Below, one piece after another: positions 22,085 through 34,800 of a stretch of 64,000 nt of DNA (within the stretch, counting starts at the first letter, position 1; each line of letters opens with the position of its first letter). Made by a program: the position numbers and the translations under genes. The stretch spans positions 9,179,434 through 9,243,433 of the forward strand of contig OY811975.1 of NCBI GenBank assembly GCA_963681505.1, given 5' to 3'. This stretch comes from Eunapius fragilis. Taxonomy: Eukaryota > Porifera > Demospongiae > Spongillida > Spongillidae. The notes beneath the pieces are model-generated. The model made no database searches. It saw only the letters and a program-made list of their open reading frames with translations, and was not told the DNA's origin.

Positions 22085-22713
22085 ATGACCTCCGCTGCAT
22101 GAAGGGGGCATCCCCGTGAGATGGGGAGGAGGAAGATATGTTGAGACACTCAACCACGCCCATACAGTCACTTAACCAGTTCACCTACACAACCACACCC
22201 ACAGTCTCCTAACCAGTATGACCACACATACTAACAAGCATACCCACACATACTAACAAGTCGACCCACACTACCACCTTAACCAGTACACCCTCATGAA
22301 TTTGTACCTCGAGTTGCAGTACTAATGAATTAATGGAAACATTTTTTTACTTACAGTTTAGTGGCACCAGCCCCAAACCTTCCCTGTGGTACAGTCCCTG
22401 CACTCTCCTACAGCATACAACCCTACCCTTAAGATGGTGGGTGTGGCCTTACATGTCTCCAGTGGACTCAGTGATTGGTCCCTCCCTCTGTCGTGGAAAG
22501 TGAAGTGGAGGAGGAGGAGGGGGAGTCCTCACGACACCCTGGGGGGTGGTCATAGTTGTCATTGTCTAGACTGTGAGATCTTTGGACGCATGAAGAAATC
22601 CACGCCCCCAGATGCCCTGCATGAATAAAGGCTCTTATTCCCACACAACCACATGATCTCCATGGAGACCATACACATCCAAGTCACATAATCCCCTCCA
22701 TGGCTACCTTTAG
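22085..22713. repeat. Duplicated spacer unit, copy 2, abutting the gypsy remnant
   Basis: Second copy of the 20790 unit plus the CATGATCTCC block. At 22713/22714 it changes directly to gag sequence, marking the 5' truncation point of the retrotransposon. Confidence 0.6.
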
Positions 22714-25700
22714 TGGTCGGCGGAAAGACGACTTGAAATGGCGCGTGAGCAATTTATTCACGGTGTTATCTCTCCTTCTGTGCAGATGAGGCTTTTGAGG
22801 AAGCAACCAGAGTCTTTGGAGGCTGCACTTGCTTTGGCTAGCCAGTGGGAATCAGTGGAGCTGGCTCAACAAAGCCTACGCGGAGATCTAGAGAAACAGG
22901 GGTCAGGTGCAAGTCTTGCCGTGTCAGGTGAACGAGACCTGGTACAAGGTGCATTGCGAGCTAATACGGTGGAAGAGTTTGCGTTACAAGTCCAACAGCT
23001 GTCACAGGAGATTTTTAAGTTGTCAAGTCGGGAAGTCGGTGAGAAAAGGAGCACTCCGAAAAGGGTCCCTGTCTGTTGGAACTGCAAGCAAAAAGGGCAC
23101 ATACGGCGTAATTGTCCTCAGCGGAAGGAACGGAGTGTATCTCCGAAGGAGAGTGGGAAGGACAGGTCAGTGAAGTATACATCGGCTGTGGCATGCACGT
23201 TGATACTGCAGGGTATGGTTGGGGGTCGTCCCACACGTATGCTAGTGGATACAGGATCATCCGTTACTCTTGTGCATGAAAAAGTGTGGAATGACATTTC
23301 TCAAGACAGGAAACTCGTGACACCCCAATGTCCTGTGATGGCAGTTAATGGAGACTCGTTAAGTCTATGTGGACAGATTGACCTTGATCTTACGGTGGGA
23401 AAGCATGTGAGAACTCATACTGTCCTTGTTGTGCGTGAGATGACGCAGGAGTGTTTATTGGGAACAGACTTTCTAGAACAATACGGGTGTGTTGTTGACC
23501 TGGGGAGAAGAACAATGATCATGTTAGGCCAAACAATACCCCTAGACACCTTGTACGGGTCGTGCATATCTACATGTCATGTGTTTGTACAGGAGACAGC
23601 TGTCGTGCCACCCTATCACGAGATGCGATTGCAGGTTCAGTTGGAAGGTGCGAAAACGGACGGGGACTATATGTGGGTCTGTTCCAGCCATAGGCGGAAA
23701 TATCTACTCAACGCGGACTTCTTTTTGCCTGTTCTGTATCTCCTGTCTATGATGGCAAAGCAGTAGTTCAGCTGGTGAACCCCTCTGCAGTTCCTGTGTT
23801 GGTCAGGTATCCCCATGGGATGGAAGAGAGGGAGCGAATATGGTTGAGCCTGCATTGGGCACACGGCTTCCAGCTCGATCAACAGAGGCAATTGGTAAAG
23901 CAGTTGGGGAATTAATGGGTGACACATCGGGGTTGTCAAGGGAGGAGTGTGCTAAGTTGAAAGCAATTTTACATCATTTCTCAGATGTAATTTCTGTAGG
24001 TGACGGTGATTTAGGGCGTACCAATGTCTTACGTCATACCATCAACTCAGGTGACACCCCCTGTTCATCAGCCGGCGCGTTTCATCAACGTGACGTGGTA
24101 CAGAAAATGATCCAGGGAATGCTCCAACAGGGGATAATAGAGCCGTCCGGAGGAGCATGGGCCTCGCCTATTGTTCTGGTTAGGAAAAAGGACGGTTCAT
24201 ACAGGTTTTGTGTAGATTTTCGTCGCCTGAATAGCGTTACAAAAAAAGACGTGCACCCTCTTCCCAGGATTGATCATGCTCTGGACACTTTATCCGGCTC
24301 CAAGTGGTTTTCAACCTTAGATTTGGCAAGTGGCTACTGGCAGGTCGAAATGGATCCTGCGGACAAGGAGAAAACTGCGTTCATCACTCCGTTTGGTCTA
24401 CATCAGTTCCGAGTAATGCCGTTCGGACTAACGAACGCTCCAAGCACGTTTCAGCGGTTAATGAGTATGGTCCTGGCAGGACTCAGTTGGGTAACATGCT
24501 TGGTATACCTTGATGATATCATCATTTTTAGTCGAACGGTGGAAGAGCACTTGCAGCGGCTTACAGAGGTGCTACAGAGGCTTAAAGGAGCGGGGCTGAA
24601 GATCAAGCCTAGCAAATGTCATCTGCTTTGCAAGAGTGCGGTATCTGGGCTATGTGGTTTCAGAGAAGGGTATAGCTGCGGATGCTGACAAGATCAAGTG
24701 TGTCGAAAACTGGCCTACACCCACTGACCGTGAAAGCCTGCGACAGTTCTTGGGGTTTGCTTCCTATTATAGGAAATTCATTCGCAATTTTGCAGACACC
24801 GCTGCTCCTCTTCATGCACTAACAGAAAAATCCAAACCCTGGTACTGGACTGAACTATGTGATAAGGCATTTGTGGCTTTAAAGGGTAAGTTAGCTTCGC
24901 CCCCTATTTTATCCTTCCCACAGTTCGACAGAACATTTGTGGTTGATGCTGACGCCAGTCAGGAGGGTGTTGGAGCAGTACTATCACACTTGGACAATGG
25001 AAGGGTGATCGCATATGCTAGTAGGGTGCTTACAAAGGCGGAATGCCAATATTGTGCAACGAGACGTAAGTTGTTGGCATTGGTATGGTCGGTTCGTCAG
25101 TTTCGGGCTATCTGTGGGGACGAAGGTTTGTTGTTCGCACCGACCACAGCGCGCTTCGTTGGTTACGTAGTTTTAAAGACCCCCAGGGTCAGGTGGCGAG
25201 GTGGCTAGAGATTCTCGCTGAATTTGATTTTGATCTAATTCATCGTCCAGGTCTTCGTCATGGCAATGCAGACGCCCTTTCAAGGATCCAGTGTAAGCAG
25301 TGTGGTATGCACAATGGCATTGCCTCGCCGTGTTTTTTCCACAATGCGTTTGGGGCCGTTAATGGTAACGGTGGTAATTGGTGGTCTGGATCGGATGTGC
25401 ATTTGAGGCAGGCCTCTCCGTTTTGCCACTGGAGAACCCTAAGGAGATGCAGGGGTCTGATGCTAATCTTCGAAGGGTAATTTCCTGGATAGAAAATTCG
25501 TCTCCACCAGCTGCTTTACCAAATGAGGGCAGTTACACTCTGCAGACATTGTGGGCACAGTATAAACACCTGGTAGGTCGGGATGGGGTTCTGTTTAGAC
25601 AGTGGGAAGATGTTCCGGGAAAGAGTTGCAATAAACATCTTCAGTTGGTAGTACCTCGGAGTTCGATAGGCTCTGTCCTGCAGCAACTTCATAGCTCTCC

Positions 25701-27009
25701 CAGTGGTGGTCATCTTGGAATTTTCAAGACTTTGGAGAAAGTCCGCGTTCCCGTTTTTACTGGCCGGGTCAGCGCCATGACATCGAAGACTGGTGTCGAG
25801 CTTGTGAATTTTAAGTGTGCGGCACGGAAGTCACCTCCACGGTGTAATCGTGCCCCAATGCAGCAGGTGTTGGCTGGTGGCCCATTCCAGCGTGTGGCCA
25901 TGGACATCCTGGGTCCTCTGCCGCTCACGGATAGAGGGAACAAGTACATTCTAGTGTTAGGGGATTATTTTACGAAATGGGTGGAGTCTTATCCAATACC
26001 TAACATGGAAGCAAAAACTATTGCTAACATGTTTGTGAGTCATTTTGTCAGCAGGTTTGGAGCCCCTGATGTTCTGCACACCGATCAGGGGAGGAACTTT
26101 GAGTCCGCCCTGTTTAAGGAAGTGTGTTTGCTGTTGGGAGTTCACAAGACAAGGACTACGCCTTATCACCCGCAATCTGATGGGTTGGTCGAACGCTTTA
26201 ATCGTACTTTGCTTGATCTCCTTAGCATTGCATCGAGGGAGGATGAACGAAATTGGGACCTCTGTATTCCAGCAGTGATGCTAGCCTATCGTACAAGTGT
26301 GCAGGAGTCCACTGGGTGTACGCCATATTTCCTCCTCTTCGGACGTGAGGCCAGACTGCCGGTGGATGTCATGTTTGGGTTGCCTCCAGATGTTCCACCT
26401 CAGCCGGTACACCAATATAGCAAAGATTTGAGAGCTCGACTGGACACTGCGTATGAGAGGGTGCGAGAACGGTTAGGATGGCGGCAGCGCCGTCAGAAGA
26501 TGGTGTATGACCGCAGACGGACGGGAAGGCCGTATGGGATTGGTGAATGCGTTTGGTTGTATTGTCCTGCTGTGCCCAGGGGGAAGTCGGCTAAATTACA
26601 CTCTTATTGGCAGGGTCCATATAAAGTAGTGAAAGTGTTCAGTAATGTGTTATACTTGATCCAACACAGGGACTCCACTCGCAAGAAAGTTGTTGTTCAT
26701 TTTGACAGGTTGAAGCCGTGTGCACGGGGAGGTACATACGAACAAGGGGCAACCGCACCACGTGATGCAGCTGTTTTTTCTGAGGCTGAGGAATCAGATG
26801 TATCCGATGCTGAGGAATCTGAAGATGACAACTTGGTGATTGCTCCTCAAGAGGATAATCTCGAGCCAGAGCGCTAGGAGGAGCAACATGAAGTGGAGCC
26901 TCAGGATGATCAGCAGGAACAGCCGCCAGTGGAGCCATTGCCACTTCTCCGACAGTCGAAAAGATTGAGGAATTGGCCGGACAGATTTGGAACGAACATT
27001 TTTGACTAG
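22714..27009 (+). pseudogene. Ty3/gypsy gag-pol, 5'-truncated and frameshifted
   Basis: It aligns along its whole length with the intact element at 51775-56526. In order it retains the end of gag, a CCHC knuckle CWNCKQKGHIRRNCP (~23072), protease DTGSSVT (~23248), RT motifs FCVDFRRLN (~24205) and YLDDIIIF (~24506), RNase H DADASQEG, and the integrase core with HPQSDGLVERFNR. Breaks lie near 23760, 24060 (deletion), 24640, 25110 and 25480; paired shifts at 25750-25830 destroy the integrase HHCC finger; an in-frame TAG sits at 26875 before the ancestral stop at 27007. Divergence from the intact copy marks a separate, older subfamily. Confidence 0.9.
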
Positions 27010-27036
27010 GGACAGATTCACTAGGAGGGGGGATAG

Positions 27037-27149
27037 TGTAGCGCATGCGCTATAGCTGCTCTTATTATGGACATGCGCAGTGTTTACACCTGAGGGTATT
27101 TAATGACGTGCTGTACGATCTTATTTGATTAAACACTTTGATTGCTACA
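27037..27149 (+). repeat. 3' LTR of the decayed gypsy element (about 113 bp)
   Basis: It starts TGTAGCGCATGCGC right after a polypurine tract (GGAGGGGGGA) and ends ...ATTGCTACA. The first 13 bases equal the intact element's LTR but the rest differs. No matching 5' LTR is present. Confidence 0.65.
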
Positions 27150-27165
27150 ATTTCATCTTATACAT

Positions 27166-28258
27166 ACATTTTTGATTGATTGATTGATTGCATACATATA
27201 AACAGACATACATATGCAAAAAGGCAAGTAGTGGCACGATGTGTACGTGCACTTACAACTGCCTAAACTTGGGAGGGATATAACATACAAAAGGGTGAAA
27301 GGTCCACAGATCTAAGTCGGGTACGAATGTTCAATGAAGTGACAACATCTTGGGGTAAGTGGTTCCATATAGGTATCACACGTTCAGTGAAAAAATGCGC
27401 TCGGAATGCATGATGGGGTAAATGTTTGGATCGCAGGATATAAGGATGACCTCGGATGGAATACGGCCTAGCCGGTTTGGCGAAAAAACTCTCAAAAGGT
27501 AAATCAACCAGGTTATTGTAGATCTTGTAGCACATGACAAGGTCGTAGAAGACTCTCCTGTACTCTAAGGACTGTAAACCCAGGTTCGCAAGGCGATCAT
27601 CATAATCCATATATGGTATACCAGCACGTTTGATTATGGCACGAGTGAAAAATCTCTGAACACGTTCAATACATTGAATATCTTTATGGAACCAGGGATT
27701 CCAAACTTTCCAGAAGGGGACGAACATACACCTTATAAAGACGCACAAGGAGAGACACATCATTAGAATGAAAGCATTTTAAGAGAAGACAGCTCCTATT
27801 GAAAGCCATGGCAGCAATGTTTGAGCAATGCATACTTGGCGTAAGGTCTGAATTCAAACACACCCCAAGATCTCTTATAGATGATACAAATTGCAAAGGA
27901 ATACCAGAAAGTGAGTAAGGTGAAGTAGGCTCATAACCACGAGAACCAAAGGAAATGACAGAGCACTTGGAATAAGCAACAGTCAGTTGCCATGTCTTGG
28001 ACCATGAACAAAATTGATTTAAGGATTGTGTAAGTGGTGTATTTTGATTTTCAGTATAACCAAGATACAGTTTTGTGTCATCGGCAAAGATTTTAATGCC
28101 AGCTGGAGATTGGACATGGTTAGGAAGGTCATTGACATATATCAGAAACAAGAGAGGACCAAGGACAGAACCCTGAGGTACACCACTGGTGATGAATTTA
28201 GGAGATGATACATCAAGTCCTACATATACACATTGTGTAACCCAAGGCCTTCTATAAA
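27166..28258 (-). mobile_element. 5'-truncated LINE (non-LTR retrotransposon), 3' part of pol
   Basis: Minus-strand frames give reverse transcriptase motifs in order: SGVPQGSVLGPLLFLIYVND (about 28200), then the catalytic FADDTKLY box, then a C-terminal LINE segment with DIQCIERVQRFFTRAI and PIWNHLPQDVV. A frameshift with a small deletion lies near 27700. The 3' end is followed by a short ATCA repeat (27173-27190), as in CR1/Jockey-like tails. It begins abruptly at 28258. This is a dead-on-arrival copy. Confidence 0.85.
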
Positions 28259-28410
28259 TAGCGAGCAGTGTACTTAATAACTACTACAATATAACCACTA
28301 TACAAACTATAATGTCATACTTAAATCACGGCACCGGCAGATCCAATATATGCCTCGGCGCAGACGGACCATAAAGAACGAACACATGTACACAATATTG
28401 GTGTGTGTGT

Positions 28411-28432
28411 TGGGGGGGGGGGGGGGGGGGGG
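28411..28432. repeat. Poly-G tract
   Basis: About 22 G residues, with further G/C-rich sequence to 28500. Confidence 0.85.
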
Positions 28433-28547
28433 CCGGGGGGCCATATCATGTAGGGCCCCTTCTATTATAACATTGGGGGGGCCCGGGTCCCGATGCCCTC
28501 CCGGTTCCTACGCCTATGTTGGTTACATTCTTCCGAGATCGAAAAAG

Positions 28548-28574
28548 CAGTGGCGGATCCAGAATTCGCCACTG
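28548..28574. mobile_element. 27-bp palindromic hAT-end remnant
   Basis: CAGTGGCG and its complement enclose 11 bp. The left half (CAGTGGCGGATCCAGAAT) is the TIR type found at 12209, 12516 and 63298. It looks like two termini joined with almost nothing between. No clear target duplication. Confidence 0.45.
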
Positions 28575-28664
28575 CATGCAAAGGCTTATCAAATGATCTC
28601 CTATGATATAGCTGTACTGCCCGTCTGTTCAGTCTCAGTTTCTCGATCAGTCATGAAAGATCTG

Positions 28665-30050
28665 CGTGCTCTCTCTATTTCACATCAAAGGTGATGCTTG
28701 CAGAATAAAATGGTGGTTTATAAACAAGCATGGAAAGGAGACAGGCCGATGCCAGACGGCAGAGATAATTGATGAAAATTATAGAATATGCATGAGAAGA
28801 ACAACACTGCACAGGCAGACATAGTTGACGAATATCATCTAGACATCGAAGGAGGGTTTGTACCGCTGAAGTAGGGGCTGAAATTACGGATATAAGTATG
28901 TATGCCTCCTGGAGGAGCACTTTCATCCACGGGTGCGGCGCCAATTTAGGGGCGTTACGTCACACTATTTATCGCTGTTTGGGACTCCTCCCTCCACCAT
29001 CAAAAATCATCACACAATTTATAATAATCGCCCCAACTTACATCACATGACCCACCCCAGTCGCCAGCTGTCTTCTCCATTTTAACCGCCATTTTCCATG
29101 GACTTTGAATTATTTTGTATTGCTACATGGGACCCATTCGAATCCTTAGAAACAGTTCAAAAGTCAAATGTCCCGATGGTACGTTACCTATTCTAATAAA
29201 AGCAATTTATGTTTTGTAAAGCCACACCATCCACTGTGTAAAAAGGCTTGTTATAACTTGTGTATTGGGACGCTATACATACGTTATAAGCAATGCATTG
29301 TGTATATATGTATAGCGTGCACAAGTTACACACTGTGTAGCCACTCACTGCTTCACCGGTTCATAGGCCAGTCAAACAGTGTACAAGTCTATGCCATTTT
29401 AAATTGCATCTCTTCCTTTAACCCCTTCTCTCACCCGTGTTAAGTATGATTTCCTTTGCTGCATTCACTTCAGCAAGGAGTAATTATGATTCATATGCCG
29501 CAACGCGTAATGAACTGATCACTGATTAATATCGTTCGATAATGTGGAATTAGGCAGCGTGACGAAATTCGTAAACTATTATCCCCTTATCTTGATTTCC
29601 ATGGCATGCAGGAACGACCAGCTGAAGTAGTAACACATAAAATTAGCTGAAGCAGTTATAATACGAAGAGACGAAGAAGCCGACCCACCAGATAAATTCA
29701 AAGAAAATGGACGTTATCACAACAGATGCAAGAACGGAACAAAACGCGGCGAATTTCTCGTACGGAGGTAGTCGGGAAGGACAGCTGGACTAGCGTAGGT
29801 CGAAATGGGACCAGAAGCCAGGCAAAGGTTGCGGAAGACCCAAGTGTTTTCGAGCCCTGTGTAATTCTGTGAGAAAATCAACACGCTGCGCTGTTTTTTT
29901 TTTTGTTTGTATCAAGCATGTCTGTTCTGCGCCTTTTTTATTCCGACATCATATGCCCGCTTATCGCTCAGTAATTATTTCTATTTCTATTCATATAATA
30001 AAAAATTATCCTATGATCCCTTAACATATTTAATTTACACGTGCATGGGT
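28665..30050 (+). repeat. Segmental duplication unit D, copy 1 (with CaaX pseudogene)
   Basis: Matches 39230-40330 along most of its length and 43005-43980 over the gene-proximal part, same orientation. All three share an upstream TGACGTAACG block, the stretch around ATTCATATGCCGCAACGCGT, a 5' UTR and the 61-codon frame. Confidence 0.8.
29707..29872 (+). pseudogene. 61-codon CaaX-protein gene, broken copy
   Basis: It starts like its paralogues (MDVITTDARTEQNAANF). A 9-bp in-frame deletion follows, then an 11-bp deletion that shifts the frame and produces a TAG at codon 29. The 3' part still encodes EDPSVFEPCVIL and the same stop. Upstream, the TATATAA of the other copies is replaced by GCATGCAGG. 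Promoter and frame are both lost, so this copy is dead. Confidence 0.75.
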
Positions 30051-30111
30051 GAGCATACCCCTAGATGGTTGCCATTTTAGTGCTATAAAAGCAATCTTAG
30101 ATGGTAAATAC

Positions 30112-30480
30112 AAAAGTGTTGGCCATGTTTGAAAATGTCAGAGGGTGTTCAGTGCTTATAGCTACAATCTACAACTCTTATGCATTGCCGGGTTCTTCTT
30201 GAAATTGGAATCACTTTTAACAATTGGCCAGGCATTATAATATACGTCACATTGAATTGTGCAAATAGTTCAAATAATCTATAGATTGCAGATGGTAGCA
30301 GAACACATAAAATCAAGTGATTTCATTGTACGATGTAGAAGTAGTAATTGGACTTCATAGCCATGGGGTATTAGCAAAGTGGTAGAGAGATAGAAACAAA
30401 CCAAGCACAAATAAGAATATAACAACGTATTTGAGATGGATTACAACTCCTAAAAGTTTGGCCTGCATGGAGGAAGAATA
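30112..30480. repeat. Dispersed repeat R1, copy 2
   Basis: Second copy of the 9332-9725 repeat. It borders the 3' end of the membrane-protein gene remnant below. Confidence 0.65.
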
Positions 30481-30594
30481 ATCATTAGCTATTGCACTGC
30501 TAGATAAAAGCTATCTGCATGCAATACAAAACATTTCATTTAAGCAGATTCAATTGCCGGGCATTGATTGATATGCTCTGAAACTAACTTTCAC

Positions 30595-32640
30595 CGATCC
30601 TTTATGAACTTACACCATATCTGGTGGAAGTGGTATATAGAAGGAAGGAGTCAAGTTCTTCCTGTGGTGTGTCTTTGTATGTAAATGGACGAGCAGAAAC
30701 CTCCAAACCAAGTGGTCTGAGTTTGAGGCATTCTCGTGTTAGCCTGGCAGCCTGAACATTGGGGATACAGCAGCACAATGGATGAAGATTGCTCATTATA
30801 ATGCACTGCTGCCCTAAGTATTACACCATACCTGGAGAATTGGAGACGACGTTAGAAGTAACCATTGGGTAATGTTGAATATGCCAACAGCATAGCCCAA
30901 ATGTGATCCAGTACTTTTGAGTGAATATAAGTCTACACATGCTGAGATAAAGATACAGAGATGATGGCAATGAGACGTACTATGTCTTTAAATGTGGCTG
31001 TTAGTAACAAATAAAATGATGTGCATTCCAACACAACAGCACAAGGTAACAGTGTGCAGCTCACATGCAATAACATTAGATCCAAAAATGAACAAGCAAA
31101 GTGACGTGATATACGAGAGCTGTCCATTGAGTACTGCTAGGATGCCATGGGCATAATGGATATCCTGGATGAGGAGGGGGAGGAGGAGGCAGAGGAGGCG
31201 GAGGAGGAAAAGGGAGGAAGAGGAAGAGCAGGAAGAAATGAAGAGGGAAGAGTGGAGTTAAATGGCATTGAAGGATAAGGTGGGTTGGAGAAAAATAACA
31301 AGATCTGGAGGATCCCAAAGAGGAGGGGCGCATCACATTCACAATCAATTACTTTCACATATGGTATTGACTCTGACAAATGTGTATGCAATAATTTTTT
31401 CTAATAATATTTACGAACATTTTCAGCTGTACTTATATACAGTTCTGCAGTTTTCGACTACCTTAATCTCATCTTGAAGTGGCCGTGACTTGGTTCTGAC
31501 CTTGATGAAGGTACTTCGAAGGAAATAAATAACCAATTCACACTGTGATATGTAGTTGATCACCACAGTAGTGTATAAAGCATCAAAAGTAGAAAATCCA
31601 ACCAATGCGCTGATGACAAGTATGTAACGTCCTGCACCATGGATGAGCCTTGAATTATTGAAAATGAATGACGTATGAAGCTATGTTATTTGAGTCAGTT
31701 GTATACATTGCTTGAATGCACCACATAAAATGGACATTTGGTGTCATTAGTTTGCGCACACAGCTGCAGAGGTTTTATTTGTACACAAACTGAATTTGCT
31801 TACATCATTTCAGCTGCAGAGGTATTATTGCACACAAACTGAATTTGCTTACATCATTTCATTTGGAAGAGGCCCACCAATGGACGTACCAGGATCTAGC
31901 AGCCGAAGGCTAAACATCCTCATGACACTGGTGATAGCTGTGAAGGCCATCCATATAAAACCACAAACCAGAATGATCCTGATGAGGAATAAGAAGTGGC
32001 TGGTTCAATTATATAGTGAAGTCTGCCCAATTGCACAATGCAGATATCAATGACGCTTCCTAACAGGCCAGTGTTTGGTAGGCCTTGATTACATTAATTC
32101 TGTTGGTGCCTGATGTTTGGTAAAGAATTGTCAACAGGTTGTAGGTATTGTTCCATGCTCTATATATATTTAGCTTTGCTACCTTGCATAGCGTAGGCTT
32201 TGACATATGCATGTACACTTATATAGCTACCATTACAGTGGTACACAATATCTGATGGGCAGACCTCCAAATATGAAACAATTGGGAATACCAAAGGGTT
32301 ACATTACTGTACCTGTCATGTGTGCATTCTTGACATCTAACTCACTGTAGTGTGCGGATGAGGCTTTTGAGGAAATGTCTTGTTGAGGTATCACTGCAGC
32401 TGAGGAACACCTTTATTGAAACAACAGCAGTTTATAAGTGAAGTGATATGGTTGCTGATTATCTATCAATTGGCTTACTTTTTCTATGAGAGATGACAGG
32501 TATTCTGGCTCCAGGTAAAGGAATAGATATGCACCCCAGACATAGACAATGAGTATTATAATATCCTTGAGGACAGTTGTCAACACTATTTTGTTGGAGC
32601 AATTTATGGATGTTTGGTTTTCCAACAACATTGCAGCAGC
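30595..32640 (-). CDS. Multi-exon membrane protein, possibly gustatory-receptor-like (approximate)
   Basis: Several minus-strand exons encode hydrophobic segments in order: KDIIILIVYVWGAYLFLYLE (donor GTAAGC at 32478); LIRIILVCGFIWMAFTAITS with LLDP (donor GTACGT); ALYTTVVINYISQCELVIYF followed by LRSTFIKVRTKS; AVLNGQLSYITSLCLFIFGS; and last LGLEVSARPFTYKDTPQEEL, ending SFLLYTTSTRYG at donor GTAAGT (30600). TM segments, a Leu-rich helix after the middle TM and a D/E-L-x-S/F-rich C-terminal exon recall animal gustatory-receptor-like 7TM proteins, but this is from memory of family style. Exon phases do not all join in my model, and the final exon was not found, so it may be incomplete or a pseudogene. 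An inverted partial copy is at 44743-45383. Confidence 0.35.
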
Positions 32641-33465
<825 letters not shown>

Positions 33466-33901
33466 GAGGGAGACTTCATACCAACTTCTGGAAGTAAAGG
33501 TATGGCAGCAAAACTGTCCTCTTGCAGTGTTTCAAGGCCTGCTCTGTTGTCTCAGAACAAAATACCTATGGATGTACATGTAGGAGAATTTTTTTAGTTC
33601 TAGCAAGCTTGTAGCAGTGAGAGTGAGAGTGGTATATTGTGCAGATAATGAAAATGTGCAGTTGAGAGGGAGGTTGTCACATTATCAGGGGATGAGGGGT
33701 TTGCATAAGAGAACATTAGAGGGGAGTGTGTGTGTAGTGTGCATAAGGGAAGGGTGAGAGGGGTAGGTGAGCATGTGATTGGGCAAGGTGTGGATGTGAC
33801 ATTGTGTACACATGAGACAGTGTAAATCACTATGGCACCCATTGCTGAGACAGAAACAAACTCTGCGTGCTTTAAATGTGTGTTTGTGTGTGAATCTTAA
33901 C

Positions 33902-34330
33902 CTCCACGGCTTCGAATTCTTCACCATCATAACTCTTCATTGCCAAGCTGATGCTATGACTCAAAAGTGCAACGTCTTCTGTACTACTAGGTGTACTACT
34001 TGGTTTCTTTTCAGGGACATGTCTGCTACCTCCTATCCCCAGGTGGGTGCACCAGTGACATAAAAAGAATAGATTTGCATTCATTATTCATTGTGCATCA
34101 CATTTGTGCTAGAAATGTGTAGGTTATGCACAGGGGATGCAAGTATATGTATTTACAGGCATATCAACACATCAGCTCAACTATTCATGTACATGTAAGC
34201 ATTAGTTCCACTCCTGATTTATAACCCCATCAGGCTATTGCATGCCCACTACACACACTCCTGATCACTCACCTCTCATTTCTTTTTCCAAGCCTTTAGA
34301 CTGATACGAATAAGTGAAGGGTCGTTCTAC
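33902..34330 (-). CDS. Two linked exons of an unknown gene, downstream of a Pro-rich repeat
   Basis: The upstream exon ends ...RPFTYSYQSKGLEKEMR at donor GTGAGT (34272). It joins in phase 1 to exon 34032-33902, which encodes GGSRHVPEKKPSSTPSST and SISLAMKSYDGEEFEAVE and ends at donor GTTAAG. Codon-like character and matching phase support real coding sequence. The upstream exon is open through the 21-bp minisatellite (34370-34800), which would add a Pro-rich tract of up to 200 residues. The gene's start and end were not found. Confidence 0.35.
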
Positions 34331-34369
34331 TCCAGCCACACCAGAGTATGGTGCACACCTGTTGTATGA

Positions 34370-34800
34370 GGAGAAGCCATTGATGGGAAGAGGGACCATT
34401 GAGGGAGAGGAGGGGTCATTGAGGGGAGGCAGGCCATTGAGGGGGAGGAGGGGCCATTGAGGGGGAGGCAGGCCATTGAGGGGGAGGAGGAGCCATTGAA
34501 GGGGAGAAGGGGCCATTGAGGAGGAGGGGCATTGAGGGGCGGGGCCATTGAGGGGGAGGAGGGGCCATTGAGGGGGAGGAGGGGCCATTGAGGGGAGGCA
34601 GGCCATTGAGGGAGAGAAGGGGCCATTGAGGGAGAGGAGGGCCATTGAGGGGGAGGAGGGGCCATTGAGGGGGAGGGCAATTGAGGGGGAGGAGGGCCAT
34701 TGAGAGGGAGGAGTGGCCATTGAGGGGGAGGAGGGCCATTGAGGAGGAGGAGGGGTCCTTGAGAGGGAGGAGGGGCATTGGGGAGAAGGAAGGATCATTG
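34370..34800. repeat. 21-bp minisatellite (GGGGCCATTGAGGGGGAGGAG family)
   Basis: About 20 units, mostly 18-22 bp, vary in G number. On the minus strand all three frames are open and read PSSPSMA, LLPLNGP or PPPQWP units, so the 241-codon frame is not by itself proof of coding. Confidence 0.9.

Noticed and set aside
22738..26877. Reading the older gypsy copy as several separate host genes
   Set aside because: The frames line up in order with a single gag-pol of the intact element and are separated only by frameshifts.
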